NCBI GenBank assembly: GCA_012799115.1
Contig: JAAZLY010000166.1
Location: 1 to 42,890 of the forward strand
DNA: 42,890 nt
From: Bacillota bacterium
GTDB lineage: Bacteria > Bacillota > Limnochordia > Darwinibacteriales > Darwinibacteriaceae
Direction: 5' to 3'
Within the stretch, counting starts at the first letter, position 1. Each line of letters begins with the position of its first letter. Below, one piece after another: positions 33,297 to 41,494 of the stretch. A model generated the notes under the pieces. It had not been told where the DNA came from. It made no database searches and saw only the letters and a list, made by a program, of their open reading frames with translations. The position numbers and the translations under genes were made by a program.

Positions 33297-33929
33297 TTAT
33301 AGGACAAAGAGAAAAATCATTAGGAAGTGCAATATTGTCCCTAAGCAAACGAAGATGTGGAAGATTTCATGAAAGCCAAATCGTTTGGGAACGAAGTTGA
33401 AAATCTTAGTGGCATAGATAACAGCACCAATGGTATATGCAGCACCGCCGCCAACCATCAGAATCAAGGCCGGCTTCGGAAGAGTTTGAATCAGTTGCTT
33501 AAAAGGAATGACGGCCATCCAACCTAAGAACAGGTAAAACCCAGCGGTAACTCCCCGGGGGAGGCCCACAAGCCAGATCTTGAGAATGGCCCCGATTGCA
33601 GCCAAAACCCAGACAGTCATTAACATCACCCAGCGCCAAGGGTCCTCCAAGCCATAGTATAAGACAGGGGTATAGGTCCCTGCGATCAACAAATAGATGG
33701 AGATATGATCGAACTTCCGCAAAAGGAGTTCTTTCTTAGGAGTGGTCCGCACCCAATGATAGAGGGTACTCGCCCCGTAGAGCATAACAATACTGAGGCC
33801 AAAGATCAAGGCAACTGTCACGCCGGAAACTGTTCCCCAACCTCGCCAAATCAAAAGGCCTAAGCCAATCAAACCGGCAAGGAACATGAAAAAATGCGTC
33901 AACGCATTCACCGGTTCTTTAATCTTCAT
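33297..33929 (-). CDS. Hemolysin III / TrhA family membrane protein (PAQR superfamily)
   Basis: The 210-residue protein has seven predicted helices. The PAQR metal-site pattern is complete: the STLYH motif (His58), FDHISIYLLIAGTYTP (Asp74) and HEIFH near the C terminus (His187, His191). In E. coli the relative TrhA (YqfA) influences membrane energetics and fatty-acid homeostasis; the old hemolysin label is doubtful. ATG 33929 has GGAGGTGAG upstream. It is the first gene of a two-gene unit with the MFS transporter and divergent from the PAP2 gene. Confidence 0.9.
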   Translation of the reverse strand: MKIKEPVNALTHFFMFLAGLIGLGLLIWRGWGTVSGVTVALIFGLSIVMLYGASTLYHWVRTTPKKELLLRKFDHISIYLLIAGTYTPVLYYGLEDPWRWVMLMTVWVLAAIGAILKIWLVGLPRGVTAGFYLFLGWMAVIPFKQLIQTLPKPALILMVGGGAAYTIGAVIYATKIFNFVPKRFGFHEIFHIFVCLGTILHFLMIFLFVL

Positions 33930-34057
33930 AATGGACTCACCTCCACGGCTACTCTTCCCCTCGTTCCAAGAAAAATCCTGCTTTCCTCGACTATGGGAAG
34001 GACAAATTTCCCGAGCTTAGAATACTGTCTGTAACGGACACAAAGGAGTTGATCTAT

Positions 34058-34921
34058 ATGATGGATCTCACCCTCATTACATGGGCACAAGAATTTGCGA
34101 CCCCAACACTGACTGCCTTTTTTACCGCTATCACATCCTTAGGTTCCCTTGAATTTTATATGTTCTCCATTCCAGTGATCTATTGGCTGATTGACAAACA
34201 CTTCGGATTTCGCTTTGCGATGTTTTTTATCTTCTCCGCCTACATCAATTCAGGGGCAAAACACATCTTTACCACCGAAAGACCCCCTCGGGAAATGCGC
34301 CTGGTCGAGCAAGAAGGTTATGCCTTTCCGAGTGGTCATGCCCAAGGAAGTACGACCTTTTGGGGATTCCTTGCTCTGAAACTCAAGAAGCCCCTGGCCT
34401 GGGCTGTAGCAGTTCTCATGATTATCCTGGTCAGTGTCTCCCGCATTTACCTTGGCGTACATTGGCCCATCGATATTCTCGGCGGACTTGCCATCGGCAC
34501 GATCCTCCTTGCGGGCTATACACTCGTAGCCCAAGTGGATCTAGAAAAGATACCCTTCAAGAGATGGATGTTAGGATCAGCCTTGGGGGCTATCCTCCTC
34601 TATGTACTGCAACCTATCGGGGATGGTCCGATGACCGCAGGCTTTCTCCTTGGAACTAGCATGGGGTATCGGCTTGAGCTTCGCCATGTTCGATTTAAGG
34701 AGGATGCTACCTTTGTGCAAAATGTCATCAAGCTCGCCTTGGGCCTGGTCATCCTCTTCGTCCTGCGCATTGCCCTCAAACCGTTGGTGGGATGGATGCC
34801 TAGTGGAATCAGCTACGTCGTCCGCTATGCCTGCCTAGGACTATGGGCTAGTCTAGGAGCTCCCTTTGCTTTTGTGAGACTCAACCTCTACAAGAAGACG
34901 GCAGTAACAAAAACGGCTTAA
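34058..34921 (+). CDS. PAP2-family membrane phosphatase
   Basis: This is a lipid phosphatase-type integral membrane protein of 287 residues. The three phosphatase motifs are complete: K-x6-RP as Lys68 to Arg75-Pro76, PSGH at 91-94 and SR-x5-H with Arg129, His135 and Asp139 (SRIYLGVHWPID). They face the outer side of the membrane in this family. Helices follow to about residue 275, giving a longer C-terminal half than minimal PAP2 proteins. Candidate substrates are undecaprenyl pyrophosphate (BacA-like role) or phosphatidic acid; PopT at 38204 makes the former attractive but unproven. Start ATG 34058 has AAAGGAG 9 nt upstream; the TTG at 34049 is too close to the site. Confidence 0.9.
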   Translation: MMDLTLITWAQEFATPTLTAFFTAITSLGSLEFYMFSIPVIYWLIDKHFGFRFAMFFIFSAYINSGAKHIFTTERPPREMRLVEQEGYAFPSGHAQGSTTFWGFLALKLKKPLAWAVAVLMIILVSVSRIYLGVHWPIDILGGLAIGTILLAGYTLVAQVDLEKIPFKRWMLGSALGAILLYVLQPIGDGPMTAGFLLGTSMGYRLELRHVRFKEDATFVQNVIKLALGLVILFVLRIALKPLVGWMPSGISYVVRYACLGLWASLGAPFAFVRLNLYKKTAVTKTA

Positions 34922-34932
34922 CAAGAAAGTGA

Positions 34933-36099
34933 GTGATCGTTATCTTGCAGCGCTACTATACTGATCCATGGCTACAGGAACTCCACACCAAGATACTCGA
35001 TAGTTTTGCTGAAGGTGATCGCCACCTGGTGGTTTTGGAAGAAACGATTTTCTACCCCACTGGTGGTGGTCAGCCCCATGACCTTGGATCCATTAATCAA
35101 ATTCCCTTGCTTGATGTCTTTGAGCGAGATGGGACTGTGGTTCATGTTTTGGAACATGCTCCTGTGGGCGATGAGGCCTACTGCGTACTCGATTGGTCCA
35201 GACGACTCGACCATATGCAGCAGCATAGCGGGCAGCATCTTCTCTCAGCTGTCCTCCAAGAGCATTTTGGGTATCGTACGGAGAGTTTTCATCTTGGTGA
35301 AGACTACTCCACAATTGATATCTCCACTCCGAATTTGTCTGAGGAAGAACAGCGTTCTGCAGAACAACAGGCAAATGAGCTCGTTTTCTCGAACCTCCCC
35401 CTCTTGACCTATACTCTGAAACCCAATGAACAGGCAAGTGTTCCCCTACGCAAGATTCCGGACCTTGAGGGAGACCTACGCATTGTAGAAATCGAGGGAT
35501 TCGATTACTCGCCTTGTGCCGGAACACATGTCCAAAGTACCAGTCAAATTGGCTTGGTGAAGATCATCAAGTGCGAAAAATACAAAGGAATGACAAGGGT
35601 ATACTTTTTGTGCGGCAACCGTTCTCTAGAAGACTATAGACGCAAACAGAAAGTCTGCCTCAGCCTAGGTAGTCTCTTATCTGTTTCAGAGAGTGATTTG
35701 CCAAGCCGAGTCGCCCTAGAAGTTGAGCGTAAGCAAGAACTTGAGAAGCAAATCGAGGAACTACAAACGGAGCTCATGGATCTTCACGCCCAGAGTATTG
35801 TAGCCAGGGAAGAGAGCCCCTTCTTTCTAGAGCTGCCCAAGGCCACAATAGAAGAAGCACAAAAGCAAGCCAGGTCCATCTTGAACCTAACTACCGGCAC
35901 TGTCATCATCAGTTTGGATGAACGTTTCGTCTTAATGCACAATCAACCAAACGATTTGCACCTAGGACAGTTCATCAGAGAAAAGGCCCAACCCCTCGGC
36001 GGCCGAGGTGGTGGCAATGCCACAAGCGCACAGGTTTACTTTCCCGACCCTGATGGATACGACAAGTTCTCAAAGATGCTGAAAACAGACCTTCTCTAG
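34933..36099 (+). CDS. AlaX-L type alanyl-tRNA editing protein (DHHA1 domain)
   Basis: This is a free-standing editing enzyme that removes Ser or Gly wrongly attached to tRNA-Ala. The 388-residue protein has, in order, a small beta-barrel domain with FYPTGGGQPHD (37-50), the zinc/editing site HSGQH (98-102) and CAGTH (195-199), a coiled-coil-like helix at about 255-285, and a C-terminal DHHA1 domain with LGGRGGGNA. There is no synthetase domain, as expected for AlaX. The start is uncertain: GTG 34933 lies 11 nt after the PAP2 stop with a poor site, and TTG 34945 (LQRYYTDPW) matches the usual N terminus. It is probably co-transcribed with PAP2. A terminator overlaps the stop. Confidence 0.92.
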   Translation: MIVILQRYYTDPWLQELHTKILDSFAEGDRHLVVLEETIFYPTGGGQPHDLGSINQIPLLDVFERDGTVVHVLEHAPVGDEAYCVLDWSRRLDHMQQHSGQHLLSAVLQEHFGYRTESFHLGEDYSTIDISTPNLSEEEQRSAEQQANELVFSNLPLLTYTLKPNEQASVPLRKIPDLEGDLRIVEIEGFDYSPCAGTHVQSTSQIGLVKIIKCEKYKGMTRVYFLCGNRSLEDYRRKQKVCLSLGSLLSVSESDLPSRVALEVERKQELEKQIEELQTELMDLHAQSIVAREESPFFLELPKATIEEAQKQARSILNLTTGTVIISLDERFVLMHNQPNDLHLGQFIREKAQPLGGRGGGNATSAQVYFPDPDGYDKFSKMLKTDLL

Positions 36100-36108
36100 G
36101 TCTGTTTT
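36082..36108 (+). terminator. Intrinsic terminator overlapping the alaX stop codon
   Basis: AAAACAGACC (36082-36091) and GGTCTGTTTT (36099-36108) form a 10-bp stem with a 7-nt loop and a run of four Ts ending the stem. The stop codon TAG (36097-36099) lies at the loop edge. Confidence 0.78.
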
Positions 36109-36249
36109 GCGCTTATCATCTGTACTTCTCTCTTTCCTCGGAGAAATTCATCATAATTTACAAAATACCGGTAGGTAATTCATAGAAAATGTAGAATTTA
36201 AACTATTAACGCGGGATTAGTCCAGAACCAGTTGTGGAGGAAAGACGTA

Positions 36250-37539
36250 ATGTCGATTTCAGAAGCCTTGTTTGCCATTTTGCTAGCAGGCTTACAGATT
36301 TATGTCAGCCTGCGCTTAATCGGTCATGGAACTACGTGGTGGAAAGTGATGTCCTTTGCTCTTCTCTATGCTTCCTCTATAGTTATGTTCCCCAACATCT
36401 TCTCCAGCATTGCACTTCAGTTTCTGGCCATCTCCATCTCCTATTTCGTATACTTTACGTGGGTCTTCAGTGCGACACTGTTTCCCGATGCACTTGCCAC
36501 ATATCTAACCATCCAAGCCTTGCAGGCTGTGGGCGATTTAGTCTTTCAACTTGCCCTTCGCTCCCTACCCATAGATTCAGAACCGCCTGCCCTTTTACTC
36601 AACATAGGTCCGCATTGGCCCTTTGTTATTCTGTTGATCTATTTTCTGGTCAAGAACCCACATGAAAAAACTGATAGAGAAACAAGGACCAGACTCAATA
36701 GCATTGACTGGCTCATGGCATGCGGCGTTCTCGCCGTCGCTTACTACTTGGTGCAACCTGTCGTTCAATCATTCTTCTGCAACATATTCCTCGCAGGTTG
36801 TCTGATTGCCATGCCTCTAACTTGTTATGCCTTACAGCAGTATAGAACCAAGGATCAAAAAACCGATCGCACCCTGCAATATCATGTCCGGCAACATGCC
36901 ATCCAGAAGTCGGCTATCAAGACTTTACGTGAAGAACGACATGAGTTTGTCAATGAGTTGACCCTCATTTCAACCTACCTCCAAATGGGCAAAGTCGCCG
37001 AAGCGATGACCTGTATCGACTACACCTCCGCTCGGCTAGCTGATCGTAATAACTGCGCTGCCCTCCCCCACGACGCCTGGCTCACTATTTTAGATCTAAA
37101 GCAGAAGGAAGCCAAAAGCCGTCAACTAGATTTTCGCATCGATATCCAAGCTGAAGAGCCCCGTTGTTTTAAAGAGCAGCGCCTGCTCCCGCGATTGATC
37201 ATTAATCTAATCGACAATGCTTTTGAGGCAGTTGTAGGCCGGCCCGAGCCTAGGGTGTCTCTTTCCTGGTCATTCGCCCCTACAGGCGAGCGTCTCTTGC
37301 AGGTAAGCAATAATGGGCCTCCCATCTCACCCTTAGACGGGGCCAGGATCTTTCGAGGAGGAGTAACCAGCAAAAAGAAGTCTAAGGGTAACCATGGCTG
37401 GGGCTTGGTGATCTGCAAGGACATCGCGAAAGAACTACAGGGTTCCCTTACCTATCAGAGCACGCCCGAACAGACTACCTTTACATTGACCTTACCTCCT
37501 GTTGATCCGGGCTGTGAGCAACTCGAGGCTAGTTCTTGA
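36250..37539 (+). CDS. Orphan membrane sensor histidine kinase, Spo0B/CitA-type
   Basis: The 429-residue protein has six or seven helices in residues 1-200 with no large extracytoplasmic domain, so it senses in or at the membrane. A short helical linker follows. The phosphoacceptor is His231 in the motif LREERHEFVNEL, with STYLQMGK typical of the Spo0B-like dimerisation family (AgrC, CitA, DcuS relatives). The ATPase domain has an N-box INLIDNAFEA (Asn323), SNNGPPI, RGGVTSKKKSKGNHGWGL (G2) and a final TTFTLTLP strand. ATG 36250 has GGAGG 9 nt upstream; a TTG at 36232 overlaps the site. No response regulator is adjacent. The last 11 bp overlap the convergent beta-helix gene. The gap 36109-36249 holds an 8-bp palindrome TACCGGTA but no convincing promoter. 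Confidence 0.88.
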   Translation: MSISEALFAILLAGLQIYVSLRLIGHGTTWWKVMSFALLYASSIVMFPNIFSSIALQFLAISISYFVYFTWVFSATLFPDALATYLTIQALQAVGDLVFQLALRSLPIDSEPPALLLNIGPHWPFVILLIYFLVKNPHEKTDRETRTRLNSIDWLMACGVLAVAYYLVQPVVQSFFCNIFLAGCLIAMPLTCYALQQYRTKDQKTDRTLQYHVRQHAIQKSAIKTLREERHEFVNELTLISTYLQMGKVAEAMTCIDYTSARLADRNNCAALPHDAWLTILDLKQKEAKSRQLDFRIDIQAEEPRCFKEQRLLPRLIINLIDNAFEAVVGRPEPRVSLSWSFAPTGERLLQVSNNGPPISPLDGARIFRGGVTSKKKSKGNHGWGLVICKDIAKELQGSLTYQSTPEQTTFTLTLPPVDPGCEQLEASS

Positions 37540-38194
37540 TATATGGGACCAAGACCCCCTGACCTTTGTAGATCATGCCAGGAGGGATACTACCGCGCAC
37601 AGATGTTAATGGATAAACCAGAGACCCTGTGCCAACAAGTGTACCAGGGTTTAATACTGCATTACAGCCTACTTCAACCCCATCACCCAATATCGCACCG
37701 AGCTTGCGAAGCCCCGTCTCGATCACGTTCCCGTCCATCTGAACCTTAACAGGCTCGTGGGTGGATTTAAAGTTCGAGATGATGGCACCAGCACCCAAAT
37801 GAGCCCCCTGGCCTAGTATAGAGTCACCCACATAGTTGTAATGGGGTAGTTGCACTTTAGCAAAGAGAATGGCTTGCTTAACCTCACTAGCATTACCCAG
37901 GACTACGCCATCGCCAGCTAAGACGTTCTCCCTTACATAAGCATTGGGGCGAATGTCACAATCATCCCCAAAGATCGCAGGGCCAAAAAGGCGGGCAGTA
38001 TCCGCGACTTTAGTCCGGGCCCCCACCCATACTCCCCTGCTAATCTGACGAAATCTTCCGGGGTTCTGCTGCACTATGGTACTAATCAGAGCGGGAATGT
38101 GGGCAAGAAGTTCCCACGGATACTGGACCTCAGAAAAGGCCTCAGGACAAGGACAACCCTCTAAACTGAAATACTCTTCGATCTTCCACACCAT
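37529..38194 (-). CDS. GlmU-like left-handed beta-helix acyltransferase (no nucleotidyltransferase domain)
   Basis: The 221-residue protein begins with about 50 helical residues, then hexapeptide repeats of the left-handed beta-helix type (VWVGARTKVADTA, then IFGDDCDIRPNAYV). The segment LPHYNYVGDSILGQGAHLGAGAIISN corresponds to the acetyltransferase site of GlmU, with a His in the catalytic-base position. The N-terminal pyrophosphorylase domain of GlmU is absent, so this is a stand-alone sugar or sugar-nucleotide acyltransferase. Its acceptor is unknown; envelope sugars are likely from context. ATG 38194 has AGGAGG upstream, 9 nt after the PopT stop, last gene of a three-gene operon. Confidence 0.87.
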   Translation of the reverse strand: MVWKIEEYFSLEGCPCPEAFSEVQYPWELLAHIPALISTIVQQNPGRFRQISRGVWVGARTKVADTARLFGPAIFGDDCDIRPNAYVRENVLAGDGVVLGNASEVKQAILFAKVQLPHYNYVGDSILGQGAHLGAGAIISNFKSTHEPVKVQMDGNVIETGLRKLGAILGDGVEVGCNAVLNPGTLVGTGSLVYPLTSVRGSIPPGMIYKGQGVLVPYIKN

Positions 38195-38203
38195 CGTGAC
38201 CTC

Positions 38204-39025
38204 CTACTTTTCTATCATTTGCCTCTGAATGAATAGTGATGCGATCCAAGCCCCTCCGCCAAACAACACCGCACAGAGCATGAGCTCCCGGGCGGTTCGC
38301 GGCCAACCAGGGAAGGCAACCCACAAGGAACCAAGCATCAAACCGATAATTCCATAGGATATAAATCCACGTTTCTCACTAAACAGGCGATGCATCATGC
38401 TGGAAACCAAGACAAGGGTGGGAAACGCGCCAAGTGCTACAGGAATCAGGAGCATCAAGTCTAGTTCCACCACAGCACGCAAGAGAGACTCATAAAAGCC
38501 AAAGGCGATCAGTAGAAACGAGGCACTGAGCCCAGGGATAACCAAGCCAATCCCAAGAACCACTCCCGGCATGAGAGAATTTAGAATACCCACCGTCTCC
38601 AGACTCCCTTGCCCCATGTAACGGGGCAGACTCGTCGCCAAAAAGAGAGCAATAACGCCGGCCACAAGGCTGACGAGGAAGGAGAGCCTAAAGCCTTGTT
38701 GATTCGCCATATTTACCATGGACGGCAGGCCTGCTATGACGAGTCCAAAGAAGAAATACAGAACAGGGAGGGTGTGTTGAGCAAACAAATACTCCAGGAC
38801 TCTGGCTAAAAAGAAGAGGCAGACCGCCGATCCGATACCCAGGGGAACCATGAGTCTTATGTTGTCACGCCAGTTCTTGAAGGGATTGGCCACCGCCGCT
38901 ACAATGGGCTCATAGAGCCCTAGAACCATGGCCAATACACCTCCACTCACCCCTGGAATGACCATGCCCAAGCCAATCACGAAACCACTCGCTAGTGGAT
39001 ACCAGAAGCTTTGCTCCTTAGCCAT
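38204..39025 (-). CDS. DUF368 family polyprenyl-phosphate translocase (PopT-like)
   Basis: The 273-residue protein has about eight helices and two inverted-repeat-like loops, VIPGVSGGVLAMVLG (about 24-38) and VIPGLSASFLLIAFG (about 163-177), the signature of DUF368. Members were recently shown to recycle undecaprenyl phosphate across the membrane (PopT), feeding peptidoglycan and other envelope polymers. The start is ATG 39025, with GGAAGGGG upstream; it overlaps the FNR-like gene by 8 nt. An in-frame extension to 39061 lies inside that gene. Co-expression with a regulator and a beta-helix acyltransferase suggests coordinated envelope control. Confidence 0.9.
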   Translation of the reverse strand: MAKEQSFWYPLASGFVIGLGMVIPGVSGGVLAMVLGLYEPIVAAVANPFKNWRDNIRLMVPLGIGSAVCLFFLARVLEYLFAQHTLPVLYFFFGLVIAGLPSMVNMANQQGFRLSFLVSLVAGVIALFLATSLPRYMGQGSLETVGILNSLMPGVVLGIGLVIPGLSASFLLIAFGFYESLLRAVVELDLMLLIPVALGAFPTLVLVSSMMHRLFSEKRGFISYGIIGLMLGSLWVAFPGWPRTARELMLCAVLFGGGAWIASLFIQRQMIEK

Positions 39026-39707
39026 TGGCCCGGACCCCTTCCAAACCTTCACGGTCGACAACTACAATCCGCCTCTGCCCAATCTGCTCAATCAGTCCGA
39101 GTTCCTGGAATGAAGTTAACTTGCGACTCAACGTCTCGCTCGTCGTCCCGATTTGTGAGGCTAAGTCTCGCTTGCTCATTTCCAGCTCGATCTCATCATT
39201 ATCGATACTCATATCTAGAAGAACTTGTGCTAACCGTCTCTCCACCGAATGAAGACTGATATCCTCGAGCAGTTTTTCTGTTTGCTCCAAGCGCTGGCTT
39301 AATTCTTCGAGGATCTTCAGAGCAATCATGGGGTACTTGCCAAGTAGCTCCTTGAGGGCGGATCCGTCAATTACGCACATGCTACTCTCCTCAAGGGCCT
39401 CGGCATAGTCTCCCATAGGGGAGTTCTTAAAAAGTGCCAGCTCCCCCAAGAAGTCCCCTGCTCGTAAGACGCGGAGAACCTGCTCCTTTCCCGTATCACT
39501 CAAACGGTAGATTTTAACGCGTCCAGAATGAATGACATATAGACTGTCTACCATGTCATCCATAGCATAAATCATTTCTCCCTTGCTAACCGTCAAGTGA
39601 CGGGTGATCCCCGCGACCTCCAACACCTCCTCTTGATTGAGGTTGTGAAAGATGGGGACTAAGGCTATGCAACTAGAGGCACTCGTATGCTCACAATGAC
39701 ACTTCAC
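39018..39707 (-). CDS. Crp/Fnr-family regulator with FNR-like cysteines
   Basis: The 229-residue transcription factor has an N-terminal Cys pair and third Cys (Cys3, Cys5, Cys13), followed by VPIFHNLNQEE, the usual start of the cyclic-nucleotide-binding fold. The fold contains GDFLGELALF and Cys111. Four cysteines in this arrangement could bind an oxygen-labile [4Fe-4S] cluster as in FNR, although spacing differs from E. coli FNR (C-x-C-x7-C). A long dimerisation helix (about 120-150) leads to the HTH with TTSETLSRKL; the E-x-x-S-R pattern matches the FNR recognition helix. GTG 39707 has GGGGAGGAG 6 nt upstream. I found no TTGAT-N4-ATCAA site in its own upstream region. Confidence 0.9.
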   Translation of the reverse strand: MKCHCEHTSASSCIALVPIFHNLNQEEVLEVAGITRHLTVSKGEMIYAMDDMVDSLYVIHSGRVKIYRLSDTGKEQVLRVLRAGDFLGELALFKNSPMGDYAEALEESSMCVIDGSALKELLGKYPMIALKILEELSQRLEQTEKLLEDISLHSVERRLAQVLLDMSIDNDEIELEMSKRDLASQIGTTSETLSRKLTSFQELGLIEQIGQRRIVVVDREGLEGVRANG

Positions 39708-39826
39708 ATTATCTCCTCCCCTACTCGCTTTTTCACTTAAGGTAGTTCACCGCTAGATCCACGACTCCTGCAGTCAACATTCACTACATCCACTGACCTA
39801 ATGTATGCAGGACTTCTGCGATCAAG

Positions 39827-39862
39827 AATCCCCACTAATAGCATGCACTAGTGGGGATTTTG
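39827..39862 (-). terminator. Hairpin downstream of the PII-like gene
   Basis: AATCCCCACTA (39827-39837) and TAGTGGGGATT (39849-39859) form an 11-bp stem. It ends the minus-strand KefB/PII-like unit. The U tract on that strand is poor, while the plus strand has TTTTGT, so its strength is uncertain. The rest of 39708-39826 is the regulator's upstream region; a TTGACT is present without a good -10. Confidence 0.55.
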
Positions 39863-39874
39863 TCTGTCTTCGAC

Positions 39875-40222
39875 TTAGCGATGATTCAATGGGTATACCT
39901 TGCCAATAGGAACGGAAAACATGAAGCCTACACTCGGATGCTGGACATCCCCGAGGACGTCCCTCACTGCATCTACAGTTCGCTCCACCAATTGCTCGTT
40001 GTCAATAACGGTGAAAATGGTCTTATTATAGGGGCGCGCCCCTTCCATCAGTGTCTTAAGCGATCCAAAAAGTGGTAGATCCCTTGCCCTTGTACTCTGC
40101 AATGCGCTGGCCATGCCTTGGCTATCTAGAATGGTTGCGCCTTGAACTCCTACGTCCACAAAGCGAGCCAGGATCTCATCCAAATAATCCGTTTCATTCA
40201 ATACTAGAAATAGAGCATACAT
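39875..40222 (-). CDS. PII-like signalling protein next to a KefB-type antiporter
   Basis: The 115-residue protein has the alternating beta-alpha-beta pattern of the PII superfamily: YALFLVLNETDYLDEIL (strand and helix), VGVQGATILDSQGM (strand and T-loop base), DLPLFGSLKTLMEG, a NKTIFTVI strand, then the second helix and GFMFSVPIGKVY. It lacks the Tyr-containing T-loop sequence of GlnB/GlnK, so it is not a classic nitrogen regulator. PII-like proteins of this sort often sit beside transporters and modulate them with a nucleotide or similar ligand. ATG 40222 has AGGGAGGG upstream, 22 nt after the antiporter stop. The partner role is inferred from linkage. Confidence 0.75.
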   Translation of the reverse strand: MYALFLVLNETDYLDEILARFVDVGVQGATILDSQGMASALQSTRARDLPLFGSLKTLMEGARPYNKTIFTVIDNEQLVERTVDAVRDVLGDVQHPSVGFMFSVPIGKVYPLNHR

Positions 40223-40244
40223 TCAATCGCCCTCCCTTGATGAT

Positions 40245-41432
40245 CTATCGCATGATAGAACCCATCCCCCGAATTTCTCCAGCCCTTTGAATAGCTGCCT
40301 TAGCAATAAAGGGACCGATAATTTCGTAGAGCAAGACACTCAGCAAAATGATGGAGATCACAACTGCACTCATATCAGGCAGATGAAAACGCACCAGAAG
40401 GGCCAAGGCGATGGATAGCCCGCCCTGGGGCAGCAGTGTTACTCCCAAATGTTCCTGCACGACTCCTTCGGCCTTAACACCTCTAGAGCCAATCCAGGCT
40501 CCAGCTAACTTTCCAATAGCGCGGGCTAGAATGTAGCCTAAGCCCAAGAGACCCATATTCAAGAAGACTCCAAGATCGAGACTAGATCCGGCAAGAGTAA
40601 AAAGAAGCAGGTAAAGGGGTGGTGTAAACTGATTTAAAGCAAAAAACACCCGGTTGGAGTTTTGAGTCAAGTTTACCAACACGACGCCCATCATTATGTT
40701 GGCCAAGAGCGGTGATAGAGCGAGGGCCTTAGCTACTCCAGTAGCCGCAAGAATCATACCAAGGGTAAAAACAAGGAGCTCATCACTGTCCCCTGCCTTC
40801 TTCCCGAGCAGAGCAAGGGCCAAACCAAAAAGAGCACCAAGTGCTAAACCGCCAAATATCTCGAACAAAGGCCTCCCCACACTCTGCCATATTCCCAAAC
40901 CTGCTCCTTTGCCAAGGATCCGCGCGATGGAGATGACGATACCAAAGAGCACAACTCCCAAGACGCCATCTAGAGCCGAGACCGGTATCAACATTCGAGT
41001 TACAGGGCCATCGGAACGGTACTGTCGCATGACCATAATCGTAGCAGCAGGTGCAGTAGCAGCGGCTAAAGCTGCGATTGTCATGCTAAAGACAAAGTCC
41101 TGTTTGAACAAGAAGAACATAGCAAAAAAGACAGCGAGGAAAGCACCGGCCACTTCTGCAAAGGCGATAAACACGAATGATGTGCCCAGTTTTCGCATGT
41201 CCCGGATCACGAACTCACTGCCAATTTTGAAAGCAAGGATAGCTACCGTTATTTCAACAACCATGGTTAGTAGTGTAAGATCATTATTGGTAAGGAGTTT
41301 TAAGCACGAAGGACCTATCAACATGCCGGCAATAATAAAGCCGAAGACATTGGATAATCTGAATGTCTTGGCTACTCTGCCTGCTAAGCATCCAATTAGA
41401 ACAACAATGGCGAGTTTGAGCAACATCTCCAT
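40245..41432 (-). CDS. KefB/NapA-type cation:proton antiporter (CPA2)
   Basis: The 395-residue protein has about 12-13 helices. CPA2 features are VFGFIIAGMLIGP near the start, EITVAILAFKIGSEF, a discontinuous-helix region AATAPAATIMVMRQY, and ALDGVLGVVLFGIV, where Asp in SALDG fits the conserved ion-binding acidic site. It lacks the cytosolic TrkA-N domain of KefB/KefC, and the adjacent PII-like protein could fill that regulatory place. The start is ATG 41432 with AGGGGG 8 nt upstream; ATG 41426 is two codons inside, and an upstream extension to 41462 has no site. Ion specificity (Na+ or K+) is unknown. Confidence 0.87.
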   Translation of the reverse strand: MEMLLKLAIVVLIGCLAGRVAKTFRLSNVFGFIIAGMLIGPSCLKLLTNNDLTLLTMVVEITVAILAFKIGSEFVIRDMRKLGTSFVFIAFAEVAGAFLAVFFAMFFLFKQDFVFSMTIAALAAATAPAATIMVMRQYRSDGPVTRMLIPVSALDGVLGVVLFGIVISIARILGKGAGLGIWQSVGRPLFEIFGGLALGALFGLALALLGKKAGDSDELLVFTLGMILAATGVAKALALSPLLANIMMGVVLVNLTQNSNRVFFALNQFTPPLYLLLFTLAGSSLDLGVFLNMGLLGLGYILARAIGKLAGAWIGSRGVKAEGVVQEHLGVTLLPQGGLSIALALLVRFHLPDMSAVVISIILLSVLLYEIIGPFIAKAAIQRAGEIRGMGSIMR

Positions 41433-41494
41433 GCATATTCCCCCTAGACCCAAATATAGCACATTGATCCTACCGTGTCAAAAGAAGGACCACA

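Noticed and set aside
39851..40078. 75-codon plus-strand open frame after the 39849 hairpin
   Set aside because: It is opposite the PII-like gene, has no ribosome site and its composition does not look like protein.
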